Source: an uncultured Shimia sp. (GTDB taxonomy: Bacteria; Pseudomonadota; Alphaproteobacteria; Rhodobacterales; Rhodobacteraceae). Taken from it: DNA of 50,972 nt. Positions 8,721 through 18,698 of the stretch are shown here, in pieces (the first letter of the stretch is position 1; every line of letters begins with the position of its first letter). The translations under genes were made by a program, and so were the position numbers. The notes below the pieces were generated by a model. It searched no databases, was not told where the DNA came from, and was given only the letters and a program-made list of their open reading frames with translations. The stretch spans positions 1-50,972 of the forward strand of contig NZ_CAJXIV010000016.1 in NCBI RefSeq assembly GCF_913054185.1. The letters run 5' to 3'.

Positions 8721-9997
8721 TGGAAGCGGTTTTTATTCTTGTGGCGTTGATGGCGCTTTTGTTGTTGCGCACGCCGGTGGCCTTTGCACTGGGCGGGCTG
8801 GGTGTGATCCTGTTGGGCCTCAAAGGCCTGCCGTTGGTGGCGGTGCCGCAGCGCCTGCATGGCTCGATGGACAGCTTTGAACTGCTGGCTGTGCCGATGT
8901 TTTTGTTGATGTCCAATGTTTTGCTGAAAGGTGGGGTGGGGCGCGATTTGTATGCGGCGGTGCAGAGCTGGGTCGGGCATTGGCCCGGTGGGTTGGGCGT
9001 CGCGACAATCTTGTCCTGCACCTTGTTCTCCGCGATTTCCGGCTCTTCGGTGGCGACGGCAGCGACCATTGGCACTGTGGCGATCCCGGAGATGTCCAAG
9101 CGTGGCTATGACAAACCGTTTGTCTACGGCATGTTGGCGGCGGGTGGCACCTTGGGCATTTTGATCCCGCCGTCGATCCCGCTGATCATTTATGGCGTGG
9201 TGACGGAAAGCTCGATCCCGACGCTGTTCCTCGCAGGCATTGGGCCGGGGTTGTTTTTGGCGGGCGCGTTCATTGTCTACGGGATGTTGTTTTCGCGTTT
9301 CTCTGGTGCCTATCAACCAATTGCCAAGACGGATTGGGGCACGCGTGGGCGGGCCTCGCTGATGGCGCTGCCAACCGTGGCGTTGGCGGTGGCGATTGTT
9401 GGCTCGATCTACACTGGGATTGCGACACCGTCAGAAAGCGCGGGGCTGGGCTTTGTGATTGCGCTGATCATGACGTTTGCCATGGGGCGCATGGATTGGG
9501 CCAAGCTGCGGGAGGCGGTGGAAGGCTCTCTGCGAACTTCGGTGATGGTGTTGATCATTGTGGCGGGGGCCAAGGTGTTTTCCTATGCGATCACGCTCTA
9601 TCTGATCCCACAGTCGATCAGCGCGTTTTTGACAGAGAACATCTCCAACCCAAGCCTGTTCATTCTCGCAGTCGGCCTAGTGCTGCTGTTCATGGGGTTC
9701 TTTTTGGAGAGCCTGTCGATGTTGCTCATTATGGTGCCGGTGCTTCTGCCGGCGGTGCTTAACATCGGGATTGATCCAATCTGGTTTGGCATTTTCTTTG
9801 TGGTGCTGATTGAGACCGCGCTGATTACGCCGCCCGTGGGGATGAACCTGTTTGTCATCCAAGCGGTGGCCAATGCGCGGTTGCAGGAGGTCGCGAAAGG
9901 CGCGTTGCCGTTTGCGGCGATCATGTTGGCGGTCGCGGTGCTGTTGTGGTTCTGGCCCGCGCTGGCGCTCTATATTCCCTATGAATTGGCCCGCTGA
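8720..9997 (+). CDS. TRAP transporter large permease, DctM type
   Basis: A 425-residue polytopic inner-membrane protein, the transport-catalysing subunit. Hallmarks include the N-terminal LLLLRTPVAFALGGLGVIL, the motif SGSSVATAATIGTVAIPEMS, the GGTLGILIPPSIPLIIYG stretch and the late TPPVGMNLFVIQ segment, which are conserved at the substrate and Na+ sites of DctM. The start overlaps the DctQ stop, so the two are probably translationally coupled. Length and hydrophobic profile are ordinary for the family. Confidence 0.94.
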   Translation: MEAVFILVALMALLLLRTPVAFALGGLGVILLGLKGLPLVAVPQRLHGSMDSFELLAVPMFLLMSNVLLKGGVGRDLYAAVQSWVGHWPGGLGVATILSCTLFSAISGSSVATAATIGTVAIPEMSKRGYDKPFVYGMLAAGGTLGILIPPSIPLIIYGVVTESSIPTLFLAGIGPGLFLAGAFIVYGMLFSRFSGAYQPIAKTDWGTRGRASLMALPTVALAVAIVGSIYTGIATPSESAGLGFVIALIMTFAMGRMDWAKLREAVEGSLRTSVMVLIIVAGAKVFSYAITLYLIPQSISAFLTENISNPSLFILAVGLVLLFMGFFLESLSMLLIMVPVLLPAVLNIGIDPIWFGIFFVVLIETALITPPVGMNLFVIQAVANARLQEVAKGALPFAAIMLAVAVLLWFWPALALYIPYELAR

Positions 9998-10014
9998 GCA
10001 AAAGGACAGTGACA

Positions 10015-10908
10015 ATGACAAATACAGTTCGCATTGCGCCCAACGAGGGGCGCAACCTGCGCGCGGCCCGTCTGCGCTCGCTTTTGGAGCAGAAAGAACT
10101 GGTGGTAGCGCCGTGTTGTTATGATGCGCTGTCTGCCAAGCTGATTGAGCAGGCGGGATTTGACATGACATTCATGTCGGGCTTTGCCGCCTCGGCCTCG
10201 CGCATTGGCATGCCGGATTTGGGGCTGATGAGCTATGGCGAGGTGGTGGACCATGTGCGCAACATTTCAGAGGCGACTAGCCTGCCGTTTGTGGCCGATG
10301 GCGACACGGGCTACGGCAATGCGATGAATGTGATCCGCACCGTGAAAGGTCTGGCGCGGGCCGGGGCGGCGGCGGTGATGATTGAGGATCAGGTGGCACC
10401 AAAACGCTGTGGCCATACGCCGGGCAAAGCGGTGGTGGAGCGTGAGGTGGCGTTTGATCGCATTAAGGCAGCGGTGGATGCGCGCGAAGAAGAGGATGTG
10501 CTGATCCTGGCCCGAACAGACGCGCGCAAGGCGCATGGGTTGGGCGAGGCGATTGACCGGGCGCAGCGGTTCTTTGAGCTGGGCGCGGACATCATTTTTG
10601 TCGAGGCACCGCAGAGCGTGGATGAGATGCGCTTGATTTGTGAGGAAACGCCAGGGCTGTTGATGGCCAACATGCTGGAAGGCGGCGATACGCCGATCCT
10701 GCCTCAGACCGAGCTGCGTGACATGGGGTTTAACATCGCGGCTTATCCGTTGACGTTGTTGTCTGCGGTGATGCAGCAGGTGGTGGAGACCCTGGCCGAG
10801 CTGAAGGCGGACAAGGTGCAGGACAGCGCGCTGATGTCGTTTGCAGAGGTGCGGGAGCGGATTGGGTTTGAGACGTATTATGAGGCGTCTGAGGGGTATA
10901 AGGCGTAA
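10015..10908 (+). CDS. Isocitrate lyase / PEP mutase family lyase
   Basis: A 297-residue TIM-barrel protein of the ICL/PEP-mutase superfamily. Visible features are the FMSGFAASASRIGMPDLG start of the barrel, the Mg-binding VADGDTGYGN (Asp 95/97), and the mobile-loop motif KRCGH at about 130-134, whose Cys is the catalytic residue of true C-C lyases (2-methylisocitrate and 2,3-dimethylmalate lyases) and is absent from PEP mutases. I chose ATG 10015 over the in-frame GTG 10009 because AAAGGA is 8 bases before it. It is 17 bp behind the TRAP large permease, so it probably cleaves the imported acid. Which substrate (dimethylmalate, methylisocitrate or another substituted malate) remains open. Confidence 0.85.
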   Translation: MTNTVRIAPNEGRNLRAARLRSLLEQKELVVAPCCYDALSAKLIEQAGFDMTFMSGFAASASRIGMPDLGLMSYGEVVDHVRNISEATSLPFVADGDTGYGNAMNVIRTVKGLARAGAAAVMIEDQVAPKRCGHTPGKAVVEREVAFDRIKAAVDAREEEDVLILARTDARKAHGLGEAIDRAQRFFELGADIIFVEAPQSVDEMRLICEETPGLLMANMLEGGDTPILPQTELRDMGFNIAAYPLTLLSAVMQQVVETLAELKADKVQDSALMSFAEVRERIGFETYYEASEGYKA

Positions 10909-10910
10909 AC

Positions 10911-11342
10911 CTAGCTGAGTTGCGCGGCGGCGCAGGTGCGGAATTTTTGCACCTCTGGCGCCGCGCCCTCGAGCGGGATGGTTACGGTTTGGGCTTCGGT
11001 GAAGGCCAGCGCCGCTGCGTTGAATTGCAGCCCGTCGAGCACATTGCCAAAGCCTCTGTCCGCGACGTTGAGCGTCTGATTGTTGTTTGAGAACGCGTGC
11101 TCAGGCGTGGAGATGGCGATTTCGTTGGGACCGATGAAGCGCATGGCGAACCATGGGGTGGGCTGCCATGGCGCGGATTTTTGGGTGATCGCGAGGGTGT
11201 AGAGCGGTTTGCCTGGGTCGTAAGTGAGGTGGGTGTGGGCCTCTTCGGTCTCATAGGTGAGGGTGCAGATGGGCAACGTTGTGGCTTCCCAAGCGGTGGC
11301 TGGCGAGGCGAGGAAGAGGGCAGGGATCAGGAGTGCGCGCAT
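10911..11342 (-). CDS. Exported hypothetical protein
   Basis: A 143-residue protein that I do not recognise. It begins with a textbook signal peptide (MRALLIPALFLASPATAWEA, cleavage after ATA or TAW), so the mature ~125 residues should be periplasmic. Two cysteines (in LPICTLTY and FRTCAAA) near the two ends could form a disulfide. The start is chosen at the signal peptide; the frame is open further upstream without coding character. It lies 2 bp after the stop of the membrane protein gene upstream, so the two are probably one transcript. Its stop is 2 bp from the lyase stop on the other strand. Confidence 0.75.
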   Translation of the reverse strand: MRALLIPALFLASPATAWEATTLPICTLTYETEEAHTHLTYDPGKPLYTLAITQKSAPWQPTPWFAMRFIGPNEIAISTPEHAFSNNNQTLNVADRGFGNVLDGLQFNAAALAFTEAQTVTIPLEGAAPEVQKFRTCAAAQLS

Positions 11343-11344
11343 GG

Positions 11345-11605
11345 TCAAAGCACGGTGGCGACCGTTGCTAAAGTGAAAAGCGCGGCAGGGCATAGTGCTA
11401 GGGTGAGCGCAGTTTTCGGGGCCCGGTCCTTCCAAGTCAGCAGCGTTGCTGGCACAAGAAATGCCGCTGTGATGGCTGCAAATATCAACACAAACTGAAG
11501 CATGAGGCCACGACCGTCCTCCGGCGCGAGGCTATGCGTGTCAAACCAAGCCCAGACAAAGAGGATCAGGTAGGCGACAATCAGGACGGTTGTGGCACGT
11601 TTCAC
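11345..11605 (-). CDS. Small integral membrane protein, unknown
   Basis: 86 residues with three predicted membrane segments: residues ~5-22 (TVLIVAYLILFVWAWF), ~33-55 (LMLQFVLIFAAITAAFLVPA) and ~65-85. A charged loop with WKDRAPK separates the second and third. No family is recognised. It lies 2 bp before the exported hypothetical gene and probably is co-transcribed and functionally linked with it. The compact hydrophobic pattern and tight spacing make a real gene likely. Confidence 0.7.
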   Translation of the reverse strand: MKRATTVLIVAYLILFVWAWFDTHSLAPEDGRGLMLQFVLIFAAITAAFLVPATLLTWKDRAPKTALTLALCPAALFTLATVATVL

Positions 11606-11646
11606 GAGGTCTCTCCGTTTTTTTTCCGGTCTTTCGCGGTGATGCC

Positions 11647-12360
11647 TTATCCAACATCAGGATGTGTCACGACAATAGCGGGACCACCGAATTCATATCC
11701 AGAGATTTCAGAGGCGTCCCCGCCTAGTCGTAGGTAGAGTTTGCCGTCCAGTTCGAAGAGGTTGGGTGATACACCTAGCAATAGAGCCAGCGTATCTGGG
11801 TAAAGACGGTCGAGTATGGGAACAGCGATGGCTTCTCTGGTGTGGCGCCAATTTATGAATTGCTGCCTTTGGCCTGATTGCTGCGGAGGCTTGTATTTGT
11901 GAAGAGACACGCTGTCCACAATCGAAAAGCTGGATCTCTCGAAATCAACCCACTGATCCGTGTTCTCAGAATGGAGCTTGGGTGCGCCAGCGAAATACTG
12001 CGCCTCCCATTTTGGTTTTTTGCCGCCGCCTTTCAGCAAGAATTCGATTGGCGCAAGCTCCAGTGCGTCTGCCAGAGGCGACTCGGCGGGCACTCCGTTG
12101 CTTTGAACAAAGATCAGTTCGCTGTTGATGATCACAACTGACGGCGGCGCTGGTGTCACACCCTCTAATTGCAGGATCGGGACCTCCGGCACAGGTTTGA
12201 GGATGGACCACGCAGCCCCTTCGAGTTGTTTGGCTTCGTTCCAATTCTCTAGCGCAAGCTTGGATTTATGTGTGAGCGGTCCAAATCCGTCAGCGCCATG
12301 AAGCGCAATATCGGAACTTATTATTTGATATTCAGCGTCCACGACGACCCGCAGTATCAT
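11647..12360 (-). CDS. Hypothetical protein, unrecognised
   Basis: A 237-residue soluble protein without signal peptide or membrane segment. I recognise no family with confidence; the alternation of short beta-like segments and the ending around LFELDGKLYLRLGGDASEIS loosely recall immunity-type or DUF1629-like proteins, but this is a weak impression. The base composition is lower in GC than the flanking genes (one 60-base line inside it is 50% GC against 68% for a line of uvrB), which fits a recently acquired gene. It stands alone between the small membrane gene (41 bp) and uvrB (112 bp). Confidence 0.6.
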   Translation of the reverse strand: MILRVVVDAEYQIISSDIALHGADGFGPLTHKSKLALENWNEAKQLEGAAWSILKPVPEVPILQLEGVTPAPPSVVIINSELIFVQSNGVPAESPLADALELAPIEFLLKGGGKKPKWEAQYFAGAPKLHSENTDQWVDFERSSFSIVDSVSLHKYKPPQQSGQRQQFINWRHTREAIAVPILDRLYPDTLALLLGVSPNLFELDGKLYLRLGGDASEISGYEFGGPAIVVTHPDVG

Positions 12361-12427
12361 TCAATTTATGCATGTAGGCACGCTAGCGCGCGCCTTGGCA
12401 GTCTGTCCAGAATTCAAAACGCTTTCG

Positions 12428-12445
12428 CCGGGCCGATTGGCCCGG
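12428..12445 (-). terminator. GC-rich hairpin after uvrB (possible terminator)
   Basis: A perfect 7-bp GC inverted repeat (12428-12434 / 12439-12445) with a 4-base loop lies 28 bp behind the uvrB stop. On the uvrB strand only a short, delayed T-run follows, so it is a weak or Rho-assisted terminator at best. Confidence 0.4.
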
Positions 12446-12472
12446 AACAAGGCGCGGGCCTTTCTGTTGCGT

Positions 12473-14656
<2,184 letters not shown>

Positions 14657-15192
14657 CGCGGCATCCCGTGTAAGAAAGAGTCGTTGGCGTGATTTTGGTC
14701 TCTTTTTGTTCTTATGCAAGGGCGAAAGCGCAGATGCGTGGGGCAGATGACAGATGGGTGATGCCGCTGTGCAGCATAGAGCGCTTCGCGGGCGCAGAAA
14801 AACTGACTGTTCATTCAGTCTGTCGGTGTGTGTAACGGGGTAAACTTACCTCTGGGTAGCGGTCGATGTGTGGGTTTTGGTAAGAAATTACCGGTCGGTT
14901 GGTAATTTTAGAACAAAATTCCACCAATTCTTGAAATTAAATATATGTTGCGCTTGCCAAATGATTGGCTTCCTCGCTATGGTTAACTCAGCAAGCAGCC
15001 CACTAAGGTCGCCAGTCCAAACTGCACCTACACCCCTCGCTCCCCGCGGAAAGGTCAGGCATCTGGGCTGCTTGCAAGCTTTCCCCACTGAAAATCACCA
15101 TTTTGTACAGACGTTGCGGCGGTTTGTCTGCGTTTGCGCCCTTGCTCGAAGGCTGAGAATCCGTGATAAAGCGGCAAGCCAAGGAGAGCATC
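14657..15192. promoter_or_regulatory. Intergenic region upstream of uvrB and complex I subunit gene, with operator-like repeats
   Basis: 536 bp without a convincing gene. A perfect dyad GACTG-TTCATT-CAGTC (14805-14820) resembles TetR-family operators. A second cluster has GGTAA-GAAA-TTACC (14879-14892) followed 8 bases later by another GGTAA (14901-14905). Near 14953-14975 there is a GCCAA / TTGGC dyad. An open frame at 14868-15299 runs into the next gene but has no coding character. These elements could control uvrB, the complex I gene, or both. Confidence 0.45.
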
Positions 15193-15504
15193 ATGATTGC
15201 GCGTATCTATCAGCCAGCCCGTACGGCAATGTCCTCGGGCGCCGCAAAAACCCACCTGTGGGTGTTGGACTACGGCCCGTCAGAAGCCAAAGACATTGAC
15301 CCGTTGATGGGGTGGACTGGTTCGGGCGATACCCAAAGCCAAGTGCGCCTGACGTTTGACAGCAAAGAAGCCGCTGTGAATTACGCGCGTGAGAACGGCA
15401 TCGAAGTGCAAGTGACCGAGCCGCACAAGCGCAAGGCCAACATCCGTCAGGGTGGCTATGGCGAGAACTTTGCCACTAACCGTCGGGGTGTTTGGACCCA
15501 CTGA
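15193..15504 (+). CDS. ETC complex I subunit, NDUFS4-like
   Basis: 103 residues, matching the family of alphaproteobacterial homologues of the mitochondrial complex I accessory subunit NDUFS4 (18 kDa). Typical features are [18 protein letters not shown] at the N-terminus, the central [20 protein letters not shown] with Gly-Trp, the [15 protein letters not shown] helix and the basic, aromatic end near [12 protein letters not shown]. In alphaproteobacteria it is encoded away from the nuo operon, as here, and binds the peripheral arm of NADH:quinone oxidoreductase. AAGGAGAG precedes the ATG. A 3' tetraloop terminator lies 120 bp downstream. Confidence 0.9.
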   Translation: MIARIYQPARTAMSSGAAKTHLWVLDYGPSEAKDIDPLMGWTGSGDTQSQVRLTFDSKEAAVNYARENGIEVQVTEPHKRKANIRQGGYGENFATNRRGVWTH

Positions 15505-15622
15505 AGCTGGTGTGAAACCGGGGAACGATTGCACCGGATCTGGGCGAGCTCTACGACGGCATCGAAACGATCCATATTCTAAGGGGTCGGGGTGTTGCCG
15601 AGATACGTGCTATTGAAAAAGG

Positions 15623-15645
15623 GGCGCCTTCGGGCGCCTTTTGTT
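15623..15645 (+). terminator. Intrinsic terminator with UUCG tetraloop
   Basis: GGCGCC (15623-15628), TTCG loop, GGCGCC (15633-15638), then TTTT-G-TTT. It terminates the complex I subunit transcript; the A-run before the stem makes it weakly bidirectional. Confidence 0.85.
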
Positions 15646-15661
15646 TGTCTGGAGGGGGCTT

Positions 15662-16306
15662 ATGACTGAGATTGAATTTCTGATTGAGGGAGGGGAAGGG
15701 CCTGCGGCCCCGACGTTTCTGTTTGCCCATGGTGCCGGTGCCACGATGGACGCGCCTTTTATGACGATGGTTGCAGAAGGCCTGGCTGCGCGCGGCATTC
15801 GGGTGGCACGATTTGAATTTGCCTACATGGCGGCGCGGCGTAGCGGTGGGCCGAAGCGGCCGCCGCCAAAGATGGAGGTATTGCAGGAGGAATTCCGTGC
15901 GGCGGTTGAAGCGCTCGATTGCGTCGGGCCATTGGTGATTGGCGGAAAGTCGATGGGAGGGCGCGTTGCCAGCCTGATCGCTGATGATCTGTTTGCCTCG
16001 GGGGCTGTCTGTGGGCTGCTGTGCCTGGGCTATCCATTTCATCCGCAGGGCAAGCCGGGGAAGCTGCGCACGGAGCATTTGGCGAGCCTGAAAGTCCCGA
16101 CGTTGATCTGCCAAGGTAGTCGCGATGCTTTTGGCACGCGTGAGGAGGTGGCGGGATACAAATTGGCAGCCCAGGTCAATCTGTCTTGGATCGAAGATGG
16201 CGACCATGACCTAAAGCCCCGCAAACGGGTGACAGGGGGGGACCATGCGACACAGTTGGAACGGGTGTGTGATGCGGCAGCTGCGTGGATTAAGGCGCAA
16301 CACTAG
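15662..16306 (+). CDS. Alpha/beta hydrolase (KANL3/Tex30-like)
   Basis: A 214-residue cytoplasmic alpha/beta-fold hydrolase. The nucleophile elbow is GGKSMGGR (Ser about 97), the acid is Asp about 155 in QGSRDAFG and the His is about 182 in EDGDHDLKP, giving a complete triad. The FAHGAGATMDAPFM oxyanion-loop region and the CLGYPFHPQGKP segment are typical of the KANL3/Tex30 group. The substrate of these small hydrolases is not known in bacteria. The start is placed at ATG 15662, just after the preceding terminator, with GGAGGGG in front; an in-frame TTG upstream would lie in the terminator. Confidence 0.85.
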   Translation: MTEIEFLIEGGEGPAAPTFLFAHGAGATMDAPFMTMVAEGLAARGIRVARFEFAYMAARRSGGPKRPPPKMEVLQEEFRAAVEALDCVGPLVIGGKSMGGRVASLIADDLFASGAVCGLLCLGYPFHPQGKPGKLRTEHLASLKVPTLICQGSRDAFGTREEVAGYKLAAQVNLSWIEDGDHDLKPRKRVTGGDHATQLERVCDAAAAWIKAQH

Positions 16307-16507
16307 AACGACGTGGTGCGCGACGCTGACGCTCGACCCAAGGCGCAACCTCAGTCTCCGGTCGCAGGCCACCAGTCTTGCGCTGCAATGGTCATTCGGG
16401 CTGACTCAGCCGTGACCTTTCGGGGGCTCCAACAGAATTTGTGCATTCTGCAGAGCGCGAGATACAGCACCAATTTGTAACCTGAGGAAAGACCTGCCCT
16501 ACAATAA

Positions 16508-16537
16508 ATGGCCCCCACCACAACTGGCGAGGGCCAC
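16508..16537. terminator. Inverted repeat downstream of the symporter gene
   Basis: Arms 16508-16519 and 16526-16537 pair over most of 12 positions (core TGGCCC / GGGCCA). It lies 21 bp after the stop of the minus-strand symporter; T-richness is moderate on either side, so it is a possible (bidirectional) terminator. Confidence 0.45.
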
Positions 16538-16557
16538 TTCTTTTTATTGACGATGGA

Positions 16558-18060
16558 TCAGTGTTTAAACTTCTTGATCTCGCCGCTTTCCAGCTTGGCC
16601 ACATAAGCCTGCATTTCGCGTTTCACCACAGGTGCCAAGAAGTAGAGGCCCAGAATGTTCGGCACACAGATCAGGAAGACCAGCGCATCCGAAATATCCA
16701 AGATTGGACCAAGTTGCACGACGCAGCCCAGAGCCACAAACGCGCAGAAGATCAGTTTGTAGATGGTTTGCAGGGTCTGATCTTCGCCAAACAGATAGGT
16801 CCAACCTTTCAGGCCATAGTAGGACCAAGAGATCATGGTTGAGAAGGCAAAGAGAAGCGCGCCAAAGGCCAGCGGCACTGGGAACCAGCTGATCTGACGT
16901 TCAAACGCAGCTGAGGTCATGGCCACACCTGTCGCATCACCCGCAAAGTTGGGGTCGGCCACTTGGCTTGTGCCAATAACTAGCGCGGTGATGGTACAGA
17001 TGACAATCGTGTCGATGAAGGGTTCCAGCAAAGACACATACCCTTCGGTCACCGGCTCATCTGTACGCACAGCTGCGTGTGCAATCGATGCGGACCCAAT
17101 ACCTGCTTCGTTTGAGAACACAGCTCTCTGGAAACCAATGATCAACGCGCCCAAGGCACCGCCGGTCACACCCTCGCCGGTGAAAGCACCTGAGAAGATG
17201 TTGCCAATCGCCGCCGGGATCGAGGCAAAATTCATCAGGATCACGATGATGGCAAACACGCAGTAAAAGACAGCCATAAATGGCACAACTTTTTCCGTCA
17301 CGCGAGCGATGGACTTGATGCCGCCAATGATGACCGCAAAAACCACCGCTGCAAGGATCAGGCCAACCAGCCAGCCGTAGCCGTCCAAGGCGCCACCGGC
17401 GACTGTGTTCAGCTGCACATAAGCTTGGTTTGACTGGAACATGTTGCCGATGCCCAGGGCACCGATAAAGATACCGATGGCATAAAACGTGCCCATGAAC
17501 TTGCCAAAGCCCACCATGCCGCGTTCTTCAAAACCCTTTGTCAGGTAATACATGGGACCACCAGACACAGAGCCGTCTGGGTTCTCGTTCCGATATTTCA
17601 CGCCAAGCGTACATTCGACAAACTTGGTGGACATGCCCAGAAAACCCGCGACAATCAGCCAGAAGGTGGCGCCAGCGCCGCCGACGGTCACCGCAACCGC
17701 GACCCCGCCGATGTTACCGATGCCCACTGTGCCGGACACAGCTGTGGCCAGTGCTTGGAAGTGCGATACTTCGCCTGCGCTGTTTGGGTCTGCATAATCC
17801 CCGCGCACAAGCGCGATGGCGTGTTTGAAGCCACGCAGGTTGATGAAGCCCATGTAAAAAGTGAAAAACACCGCCCCAATGACCAGCCAGAGCACGACCA
17901 GGGGAAGATTTGCACCGGCGATCGGAACTTTGAAGAACACAACAGTGCCAATAAAGGACGCAATTGGCGCCGTGATGTTGTTGATGGTTTCGTCAATTCC
18001 AGCATGAGCTGGTCCGGCAATCGACAATGCCGTAAACAGAAAAAACAGGATGCGTTTCAT
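16558..18060 (-). CDS. Alanine/glycine:cation symporter (AGCS family)
   Basis: A 500-residue polytopic inner-membrane protein of the AGCS (sodium:alanine symporter) family, importing alanine and/or glycine with Na+ or H+. The family signature GSVSGGPMYYLTKGF is present, as are TVGIGNIGGVAVAVTVGGAGA and SNEAGIGSASIAHAA, which surround the amino-acid site. Unlike the shortest AlsT proteins it carries a cleavable-looking N-terminus (MKRILFFLFTALSIAGPAHAG), as seen in many marine relatives. The start at 18060 is chosen for this segment, with GGAGGTG before it; the upstream frame has no similarity. It follows the universal stress gene by 32 bp on the same strand, so they probably share a transcript. 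Confidence 0.92.
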   Translation of the reverse strand: MKRILFFLFTALSIAGPAHAGIDETINNITAPIASFIGTVVFFKVPIAGANLPLVVLWLVIGAVFFTFYMGFINLRGFKHAIALVRGDYADPNSAGEVSHFQALATAVSGTVGIGNIGGVAVAVTVGGAGATFWLIVAGFLGMSTKFVECTLGVKYRNENPDGSVSGGPMYYLTKGFEERGMVGFGKFMGTFYAIGIFIGALGIGNMFQSNQAYVQLNTVAGGALDGYGWLVGLILAAVVFAVIIGGIKSIARVTEKVVPFMAVFYCVFAIIVILMNFASIPAAIGNIFSGAFTGEGVTGGALGALIIGFQRAVFSNEAGIGSASIAHAAVRTDEPVTEGYVSLLEPFIDTIVICTITALVIGTSQVADPNFAGDATGVAMTSAAFERQISWFPVPLAFGALLFAFSTMISWSYYGLKGWTYLFGEDQTLQTIYKLIFCAFVALGCVVQLGPILDISDALVFLICVPNILGLYFLAPVVKREMQAYVAKLESGEIKKFKH

Positions 18061-18092
18061 AATGCACCTCCGGAAACTAAAGCTTCTATCAA

Positions 18093-18527
18093 TCAGGGAA
18101 CGACAACGACCGGCACAGGTGCGGTCTGGATCAAGTTTCCTGCAACGCTTCCGAACAGAAGTGATTTCAATCCGCTGTGCCCACGACGACCGATCAAAAT
18201 CTGCGCGGCGCCAAATTCTTTGGCGATCTCTATCAGCGTCTCCGCTGGATGACCGTGACGCACGACGCCGTCGCACTCCAGTCCCTGGCCTTGCAGCCTG
18301 GTAAGTGCTGGGGCAACGATCTCGGAATTGGCCCGTTCGATTTCAGTTTCCCGACGCTTGTGACGCGTCGCGTTTTCTTCCGGTGTGTTAAACGAATATG
18401 GCGACCATTCGATCACATAGGCAACGACCACTTTGGCCCCGCCTTGCTTCGCTCTGGCAATGGCATGGTCCAGTGCACGGTCAGAACCGTCACTCCCATC
18501 AACCGCCAAAAGTACAACATTTTCCAT
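18093..18527 (-). CDS. Universal stress protein, UspA family
   Basis: 144 residues, one Usp domain. The N-terminal VVLLAVDGSDGSDRALDHA and the C-terminal ATP-binding motif G-R-R-G-H-S-G-(8)-G-S-V (GRRGHSGLKSLLFGSVAGNL) place it in the ATP-binding, UspFG/MJ0577-like class, ending in the usual VPVVVVP strand. Linkage with the AGCS symporter is frequent in marine bacteria and suggests a modulating role in transport, but no mechanism is visible. AGGGA stands before the ATG, inside the end of a short upstream reading frame. Confidence 0.92.
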   Translation of the reverse strand: MENVVLLAVDGSDGSDRALDHAIARAKQGGAKVVVAYVIEWSPYSFNTPEENATRHKRRETEIERANSEIVAPALTRLQGQGLECDGVVRHGHPAETLIEIAKEFGAAQILIGRRGHSGLKSLLFGSVAGNLIQTAPVPVVVVP

Positions 18528-18530
18528 TAT

Positions 18531-18689
18531 TTAATCCCTAGTTGGCTTATCATTTAAGTGTAGCGATCTTGCGCCGCTCTCGCTTAAATTGAGTGACTCT
18601 AGGTCACTCACGGAATTCTCTATAGGGCCAGTTTCCTCAACAAATGAGTCCTGTTTGGAGATGGAGTCAAAAATTGCCCCGAAAAACAT
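18531..18689 (-). CDS. Possible small protein upstream of the usp gene
   Basis: A 52-codon frame (starts MFFGAIFDSISKQDSF, ends LNDKPTRD) whose stop lies 3 bp before the usp start. It is acidic and serine-rich and has no recognised relatives. The frame continues upstream of the ATG with a sequence lacking protein character, and no clear ribosome-binding site is seen, so it may be only leader DNA. A GAGTGAC / GTCACTC dyad (18591-18609) lies inside it. Confidence 0.25.
   Translation of the reverse strand: MFFGAIFDSISKQDSFVEETGPIENSVSDLESLNLSESGARSLHLNDKPTRD
18591..18609. repeat. GAGTGAC-N5-GTCACTC perfect dyad near the usp promoter
   Basis: Seven-base arms at 18591-18597 and 18603-18609, spacer TCTAG. 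It lies about 65-80 bp upstream of the usp start and is a candidate operator for the usp-symporter unit or for a rightward transcript. Confidence 0.4.
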
Positions 18690-18698
18690 GGCGGCGTC

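Noticed and set aside
14868-15299. 143-codon open frame upstream of and overlapping the complex I subunit gene
   Set aside because: Cysteine- and arginine-rich translation without family features; it overlaps a well supported gene in another frame.
16392-16604. 70-codon minus-strand open frame overlapping the symporter gene end
   Set aside because: It overlaps the C-terminus of the symporter in another frame and has no protein-like features.
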